Assembly (NCBI GenBank): GCA_948470475.1
Contig: OX419342.1
Span: 23,866,077 to 23,930,076, forward strand
Source of the DNA: Galaxea fascicularis
Taxonomy: Eukaryota; Cnidaria; Anthozoa; Scleractinia; Euphylliidae
Length of the DNA: 64,000 nucleotides
Direction: 5' to 3'
The translations under genes were made by a program, and so were the position numbers. Positions 56,960 through 64,000 of the stretch are shown here, one piece after another; the stretch's first letter is position 1, and every line of letters begins with the position of its first letter. The notes under the pieces were generated by a model, which was not told the DNA's origin, searched no databases, and saw only the letters and a list, made by a program, of their open reading frames with translations.

Positions 56960-59900
56960 ATGTGGTTTTGGAAATCTAATAATCGTTCTCCAGACTTCAA
57001 GGTGAGTTTAAGAAACAGGTTTGAGTGAACAGAAAGATTTACGGATGACGAAAATTTAATACTGAAATACGTTAACCACACTTGGCTAAGACTTTTATTC
57101 CGAAGGCTTGATTGTTGAGTTGTACGCTGGTTGTACGTCATCTTTGTTTTTCGAACCAGCTGTCATCAGATACTTGGCTGAAAGAAGCTGGTACGTTTCA
57201 AAATGTAATATTCGACTTGAAAATAGCCATTGTGCCGTGCAGTTTCTCGCAACTGCATATCGAAAACTTGAGGACGGATCGTTCTGGCTAATTTGTTTAT
57301 ATTTCTGACAATTAAATAAAGTGTGTTAAAGCTGGTTTGCATCGTTACAGCAAATCAGTTCATTTGAGTACTATGCATGGTTTCCAGTAGTATTAACTTA
57401 ATTAAACAATGCCAATTCGCCAGCTTAATAAAATTGGGATATGATATTACTGCCAAATTAGAGGAAAATCTGGGGACTGAGATCTGTCATGTACTTCTTT
57501 TTCGAAGTTTTTACGTTTTTTATAGTTTAAATATCTTAGGGACGATTTGGTACATCGCTCTGAGCTTTAAGGGCTTGATGTTCTCGGGGCGAAATTAGCT
57601 ATTAAATTGTTAATGGCTGTAGGCAAAACAATGATATGGGCGTGCCTTACTTAAGTTGCACCTTAAAAAAGTCAAAGTTAGTATAAATGATTGGGATTAT
57701 TGATGGTGGTTAAAAAACAAGTTATTTCATTAGCTGGTTGGCATAAAAGTATCAGGTTGTCGTTAATTCTCTCAGTGCCATCAATAACTGCCACCTCTTA
57801 CATGAAATCATACACTAACAGCTTCTGTATCTGCTCGAGTTTTGCTGTTCACTTGCCATTCATCAGCTGTTGAAGAAAGGTAAGCTTACAGAGTAACTGT
57901 GCGAGGCACGGCTAGTGTTAAACTATCCCTGTGTAAAAGTCCCTTTCCAAGTCTTGAATGTACATAAGAACATTTTGTTCTGTTTGCAGTATGCGTCTGA
58001 TAACTCAAAGTATCACCCACACCCTCATCTTGGGGTCCAAATGCCGACACGTATGATGTATCTGATGGTGGGGTGCCTGTGCTTTGGAGTGGTATTGATT
58101 CTGTTGAATATATACCAGTTAAGGAGCTTGAATACTGGGATGACTGTGGGTGACCCTGAGTTTGGAAGCTCGAGAAGACCAGTTGTTTGGATTAATGGAA
58201 AAAATGTAAGAATACCACAGACTTCAGCATTGTACTGGCCATCTTAAATAATTTGATAATAAGAGCAATTTTCAATTGAGTGTTGTAAAACCAAACAAAT
58301 GCATATTACTCTGACTGGTCAATGACAGATCTCTGTAAACAGATTAATAAACCGATCAGAATTTGAAGCAATACATGTAACTGTGAATTATTTGTAATTA
58401 ATTTTGTGCTATAGTTTATGGTGGACAAAATACTCATCAGATCCCTTGCTTAGGTCAATCTCTGCAAAAGCAAAGGAAAATTTTCAAGATTTAATGGAGG
58501 ATCTGCTCTTTCTGATCTGATCTTTCTGATTCTGCAATAAAAAATAAATCAGTCAAAAACTACTTTGCAAGCTTTTAATCAGAATTGAGAGAACGTATCA
58601 AAAACCATGATTATGGTCAGGCCATTCAGAAGATGAAAGAGTCACAAATGAATATGGTTCACAGACATTCAACAGAGGGCTAAGTATTAAACTGCATTAG
58701 GTTTCACACTGTTACACAATCAGTTTATAAGGTTTGCATGTACTGCTTCCTCTGTATTTATTAATCTGTAATAGCACAGTGAGTTGGTTGTTCAGTTTGG
58801 AAATAACTACTGTTAGTTGATCCAATGGATTTCTCACCATGGTGACTAAAATTGTCACAACGGTCACCAGTGCAAGATGCATCCTGATGCAATGAAATGC
58901 TATGTTACAGTAGCGTTATAAGCACTTCTATCCCAACATTATTGCTAGATTTAGAGAAAACGAAAAATCTTGCAACATAGTCATATACCATTTGCATTTC
59001 CATTGTTAAATTCTTTCTAAGTGGCTAAAAGGTGCTTTGGTAGTGCTGGTGTTAACACATTTTCTTATCAGTTGTTTGATCTTTTTGCTAAACATATTTT
59101 TAGCTGAGATCAGGATACCTGAATCATGTGATTGCAGTGTTTAGTAGGATTGGTTACACAAGGACAGAGGCACACAGTCGGTTATTTGATGTGATGTGGG
59201 CTCATGATTATCCATTTGGTCAACTAAAAGAAATGCTGCAGTCATTAGAGCCACATCAAAAGGTACAGAAAGACTGATTTCTTTCCTGGAATAATTTCTC
59301 AAACAAATTTAATAAAATTATAAATTAAGTGAGATACTGTGAAGACTGGAGTACCTTATACATTAAACTGCTTGGTCCACTGAGAACAACCTGTTGGATT
59401 GTAACTTGTTTCATTTATTTTCCATTTGTTACATTTCATTTCTGTTGTTTGTTTCATAACCCCAATCAAAAAGCCCATGGCATATCATAATTTTAGTCAT
59501 ACTGTACATCGCTGATCATGGAGTCTTGATTTTGCTTCCAAATGAACCATTTATATTTATTTTTTGATCATGATGAAAGCAGGAATAAATTGACAAATAA
59601 AATTTACCGGTAATATATTTTCATTTCATTATTTTTTTGTTTGTTACAAATAATTTTGGTAACCAGTTTGAAATTTTGTTTTTGTGAATGATGTATATGA
59701 AATTAATCATAGTAAATTATATGAACTGTGGAAATGAAATCGAGCTCAGTTGGTTAGAGCATTACACACCAGTGTCGTGAGGTCACGGGCACAAACCCCT
59801 TTGGAAGACCTGCGTTTTTTTTTTTTTTTTTTTTTGGGGGGGGGGGGGGGGGCTTCTTTATGCAAATGTATAAATTGCATTCATAACTGCAGGGATCGTG

Positions 59901-62900
59901 CTTCATTTCAAAGATTTTTGGTCTCCTAACTGAGTGTTCAACCTTTCATATTTGTTTTTGTAGTTACATGTAATCTTAGTTTGTTACTTCCCTTGAAATG
60001 ATCAGTACTTATGAATAACTTTTTAGATTTTTGATATAATATTGTTACCACCTTCTTTTGCAGATAAATCATTTTCCAGGATCAGGTTATATAACAAACA
60101 AAGTTAGCTTGGCTGTCAATCATTTTCCATTCATTCCCCCTGCCTTTGTCATTCCAAAGGATTCAAGTAAATTCTTAGAAGAGGTAAGGAGAAGAATTTT
60201 GCTTTTTTAGCTTTGTGATTCTTTGCTATGAATTACAGCCATGTTATCTATGTTGGATTGTGGAGTAACATTTGAAAGTTACATCAGAATTTTAGCACAT
60301 CAGGCCTGTAGGGAGGGGGGTACGATGGGTGTGTCCACACCCCCTCTTTCCTACGGGCTGCAGAGGTCCACCTCCTGGGTCCACCTGTTATGGACAGATG
60401 GCTCAAATGAGAATTAATCACCCTCCCATTCAAAATCCTGGCTATGGGCCTGTGCATGATGTCCTTACAGTCCTGGGCCGGGTTGTTCGAAGTTGGGTTA
60501 AGATAACCCAGGATTAGTGCGAAATTTGAACGCAGACATTGAAGCTTAGAAAGTAAATTCAGTTTAATTCTTTTTGTCAACAAGTTGATGAGAAAATTAC
60601 CTGAGAAAATCCTTTTGAACAAAAGAAAAAGAAACCAGGGTTAGAATTTAACCCTGGGTTAGTGCTAACTGGCGTTCGAACAACTGGGCCCTGGGTTACA
60701 GACAGTACCTTTGGCTACTGGCTGCAGTTACTCTGACTGGTTCCTATAGAATGAAGTAACTGAGAATGTAGTATGTTGTTAAAGAGATTAATAAACTGAC
60801 AGAATTCTGCTACAGCATCAGTATTTCAGTTTCGTCTTGTCAAATTATCTTATTCATTCAATCATTTCATTTTTACAGATTAAAAACCATCCCAAGAAAA
60901 TGTGGGTTGAAAAGAGTAATAACCATAGAGGAATACACATCAAGTCTCCCAAAGGTATATGCCACACCATGCTTCCAGATAAGAAACTGTAATATTGAGC
61001 CCTTGCATTTACAGCAGCTGTAACTGTCGCGAATTCAATGTTGAAACTGTACATGTCTAATGGAAGTGTCATGCTCTTACACCAAATGCTGATTGCAGGG
61101 CTGTCACTAATTTTTGAAGTAGGCAGGGATATATAAAAATATAGCCAGGGATTCAAGTTGCTGTAGTGAAGTCAACATGCTGGTTTTACAGTATATCAAA
61201 GTAGTCTGGGATTATAATACTTCAAAATATGAGGGGGAAATCCTTGGCCCCCACCCTTAATGACAGCCTTGTGATTGTACATAATGTCAGCACTTACAGT
61301 AATAATGTTGGGTATTAATAGGGTATTTCAGAGACTACTTCAGCCAACAGCCAAAAATAAGACTAATCACTATAGATACCAGTGCCAAACAGGCACATTG
61401 GCCTAGACAGGTGGGTAAGCTGTTACATGCAGACCTTATAAACTGATCGTGTAACAGTGTGAAACGCGATGCAGTTTAATACTTAGCCCTCTGTTGATTG
61501 TCAGTCTGTGAACCATATTCATTTGTGACTCTTTCACCTTCTCAATGGCCTAACCATAATCACGGTTTTGATAAGTTCTCTCAATTCTGATAAAAAAAGA
61601 TTGCAAAGTAGTTTTTAATTGATTTATTTTTTATTGCAGAATCAGAAAAATCAGTTCAGATAGGGCAGATCCTTCATTAAATCTTGAAATTTTTTTTTGC
61701 TTTTGCAGAGATTGACCTCAGCAAGGGATCTGATGAGTATTTTGTCCAGGAGTACATTGCAAATCCCTTGCTTATTGATCAACGCAAATTTGATATTGGC
61801 CTTTACACTGTTCTTACTTCTATTGATCCTCTGAGAGTTTATGTTTATGACCAAGAAGTTCTTATCAGGTAATTTTTTGTCTTTGTGCATGCATAAAACT
61901 TTAACCCCTAAGCTTTGACATCAACATGCATTTTCTCTTAACTGGTCCTCTCACACTTTCTTTTAAGTACTAGTACAGAGAATTTGGTTAAACAACAACT
62001 GAAGACATTTGGTGTTTGATGATCATTTCCTTTATTCTCATGACCTGTGTTAGCTGAAATGGTGATACAGTAAGGAGAATGTAGCCTCTGGTCACTGTTT
62101 GTGTGTAAAACGTACAGTAGTATTTGTGTAATGTTCTTTCTGAACTTGTTCTCCGGCCTTGTTTTTTTTTTTCCTTTGTGTAGATTTTGTGAGAAAGATT
62201 ACTATCCATTTGATCCTGAAGATGAGCAGAAGTATGTTGTTGGCGATGCATACACTCAGCCCTGGGAGGTATGAGCCCTTTAATCCCCACTATCAACATT
62301 GTTTTCTCCTTTTATACAGTTCCCAATTATTCTGTATGTTACATGTAGGGAGAATTGTTGTGTGTAAGCCTGAACTCGACTGATCTCTGATATGCACCCA
62401 CCCCTCCCCTAACCCAGCAGGTTATAATAAGTGATTAACTCAATGTTAATGTTGGGTTATGGGAGGGGTGGATACACAGTTGCCCAGATACTTACATTGG
62501 ACCATTTATGCTACACTGTGAGACACTCATTCTATTGGTTACCCAAAGCATGATCTTCCCTTCCATGAAAGTCCCACCCAAGCAGGGGAAATGAGAACTT
62601 GGAACTGTCTGTTAACAACGATTGGGCAAAAATCCCCACTTAAACAATTACTAGCCTTTGAAACTCCTCCTCTATTTCTTTCTTTTGATGTTTTACCTTC
62701 CTTTTGCCCTGCCACGGTTATCACAGATCTCTAACATGTGTGTTCATTTTCAGCTGCTGTCTCTGAAGAAATATTGGGATATAGGAAAATTCAGCCGCAA
62801 AATGCTGCTAAATAGTTATCTGAAGCAACAGGGTATTGTTACCTTTCCTTCTTTACCAGTGATCTCTTTCCCTCCATAGAGAAGTGCGAGAGTCAGTAAG

Positions 62901-63298
62901 TCAGTCAGTCAGTCTCTCTGTCAGTCAGTCAGTCCGTCTGTCTGTCCGTCCGTCCCAAAAAATCATTTACAGGGCAGCTGTGGTCTACACCAGTTGTATC
63001 TCTCTGTAAAGTTTGGAAACTTTTTCAGATATGAAGTGGTGTCCACCAGACAGGTCAGGTCAGCGTACCTCTTTGACCTTTTTGACTTAGACGATCCACT
63101 CCCAAAGTGACCTCTTTTGTTTACAATTTGCCCCACAGATCCCCTTGGAAACTTAATGACCCAAACATCTTGTGTCACGATCGCCCTTGACAACTTGCAA
63201 TTCGTTTATTGAGGTACTCAATCTTCCTCTTTTCTTGTATTTTTGTAGGCAAAGATGTTGATAAGATGTGGAGTGACATTTACAGAGCCATTGCAGAG
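56960..63298 (+). CDS. Membrane-anchored tubulin-tyrosine-ligase-like protein (TTLL15-like), 5' part, continues past window
   Basis: TTLL enzymes use an ATP-grasp fold to add amino acids to tubulin or other proteins. Exons visible: 56960-57001, 57990-58205, 59104-59262, 60064-60183, 60879-60954, 61709-61868, 62184-62268, 62754-62832 and 63249-63298 (329 aa so far, all in frame). Residues 36-56 form one membrane segment after a short N-terminus, a type II layout. The TTL core shows FPGSGYITNK, KMWVEKSNNHRGIHI (Lys191), YFVQEYIANPLLID, QRKFDIGLY and PLRVYVYDQEVLIRF. Two key places differ from active TTLLs: KFD-x-R is KFDIG, and the usual HLTNYS-x-NK segment is replaced by KYVVGDAYTQPWE. A membrane-anchored divergent member of this kind exists in nematodes as TTLL-15, the closest match I can name. 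The short first exon is chosen for its ATG and good donor. The 3' end is missing from the window. Confidence 0.8.
58259..58440. mobile_element. Partial M1-family MITE in TTLL intron 2
   Basis: GCAATTTTCAATTGAGTGTT followed by GTAAAACCAAAC, a CTGACTGGTCAATGA segment and CAGAATTTGAAGCAATACAT matches the left two thirds of the M1 copy at 16600-16881. The right end is not found, so the copy is truncated. Confidence 0.6.
59690..59905 (+). mobile_element. SINE-like family 2 copy with poly-T/poly-G insertion, in TTLL intron 3
   Basis: ATGAACTGTGGAAATGAAAT and GAGCTCAGTTGGTTAGAGCA match the 3860-4145 copy. The tRNA-like B box is damaged (GTCACGGGCACAAACCC). A T24-plus-G18-like tract (about 59814-59850) lies between the head and the CTTCTTTATGCAAATG tail. 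Confidence 0.6.
60474..60692. mobile_element. Short DNA element with GGGCC...TTGTTCGAA ends, in TTLL intron 4
   Basis: The left end TGGGCCGGGTTGTTCGAA and the right end TTCGAACAACTGGGCCC are imperfect inverted repeats. A second inner pair (TAACCCAGGATTAG and TTAACCCTGGGTTA) is related. No coding capacity; target duplication unclear. Confidence 0.6.
61096..61271. mobile_element. hAT-like short element in TTLL intron 5
   Basis: The left end CAGGGCTGTCACTAA and the right end, in reverse CAAGGCTGTCATTAA, are inverted repeats. TGATTG flanks both sides exactly (61090-61095 and 61272-61277), a 6 bp duplication. 176 bp, non-autonomous. Confidence 0.75.
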
Positions 63299-63357
63299 GT
63301 AACATCTTGTCAAGAGCAGCCTTCTGCGTGTGTGTGTTTTCTCTCTGAACTGTGTTA

Positions 63358-63816
63358 CGCCGACCGGTTGGTTTACTTGGTAGAGCATGGGACTACCGTG
63401 CAGAAAGTCGCGGGTTGCAACTCCGGCCGATTCAACACTCAAGGGTTTTAAATAACTGAGGAAAAAGTGCTTCCTTTGTAACGGCATCTGCAAATGGTTA
63501 GACATTCTAGTCCTCTCGGATAAGGACGATTAACCGTTGGTCCTGTCTCACAATACTTGTTCATAGGGAGGAGGGAGGAGGGACGAGTCAAAGAACCCAC
63601 ACACTAATTGCAAAGAGTAGGCGACGCACCCGATGTTGTGATCTTGTTTTTGGTAGCAATTTAAACGAAAATAATTGTAAACTGCATAAGCAGTCTCGCA
63701 AAGCCCTTCTTACAGTGCTGTATAGTGGATTTATTATAATCTTACAGGGTGCACTCAGTATATAAATGTTAAAAATCGTCGTCATCATCATTATCATTAC
63801 TATTATAATAATAACA

Positions 63817-63857
<41 letters not shown>

Positions 63858-63860
63858 CGA
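63358..63860 (+). mobile_element. tRNA-derived SINE (family 1), after TTLL exon 9
   Basis: The A-box region (TTGGTTTACTTGGTAGAGCA) and B-box-like GGGTTGCAACTCC are followed by the shared body (AACACTCAAGGGTTTTAAATA-like, CTCTCGGATAAGGACGATTA, AAAGAACCCACACACTAATT). It ends in an (ATT)n run at about 63818-63857. A short AGGAGGGAGGAGGGACGAG tract is inserted in the body. Confidence 0.8.
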
Positions 63861-64000
63861 CAATATTTCGTTTACAGCTGTATCTGTTCTGCAAATGGCG
63901 ATGATGATCCGATTTCGGTAATTGGAAAGTAGACAGTTATAAGACAATCTAGAAGTTTTCTTTGGGTTAGCCCTCTAATTTCTTAATCTTGTATTTTTTT

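Noticed and set aside
63818..63857. CRISPR-like or satellite array
   Set aside because: It is a plain (ATT)n SINE tail; no array of spaced direct repeats occurs anywhere in this eukaryotic window.

Overview
This window is animal nuclear DNA, most likely from an anthozoan cnidarian such as a stony coral or sea anemone. The evidence is that genes have short spliced exons with GT-AG introns, intergenic DNA is AT-rich, and two Kv3/Shaw-like potassium-channel genes with an unusual S4 and S6 sit next to each other. There is also a dense mix of short DNA transposons, tRNA-headed SINEs and L2-like LINE debris. The species call is inference; the gene calls rest on motifs and on splice sites that keep the reading frame.

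Layout. 770-2218 (-): intronless ectonucleotide pyrophosphatase/phosphodiesterase (ENPP). 3239-12046 (+): twelve-exon NOP53 ribosome-biogenesis gene, 419 aa, with at least six mobile elements in its introns. 13923-15278 (+): single-exon, unrecognised 451 aa protein, very acidic and Ser-rich with a basic coiled-coil C-terminus. 18779-29052 (-): Kv channel A, five exons, about 1027 aa. 44012-49479 (-): Kv channel B, two exons, 550 aa. 56960-63298 (+): first nine exons of a membrane-anchored tubulin-tyrosine-ligase-like gene that runs off the right edge.

The two Kv genes lie head to tail about 15 kb apart. They share a phase-0 intron just before S1, the zinc-binding T1 signature of non-Shaker Kv channels, and a PVS rather than PVP motif in S6, so they are probable tandem paralogs. 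They differ strongly elsewhere: A has a GYGE filter, a charge-poor S4, an intron splitting the filter and a tail of about 640 residues; B has GYGD, a proline in S4 and a short tail. They are the most biologically interesting part of the window.

The stretches 29053-44011 and 49480-56959 hold no gene I can support. They carry a broken LINE that contains a SINE that itself contains a 508 bp inverted-repeat transposon, several near-perfect foldback elements, hAT-like short elements with 5-6 bp target duplications, and simple repeats. Nothing suggests that the six genes form one pathway; apart from the Kv pair the neighbourhood looks like an ordinary set of unrelated animal genes.
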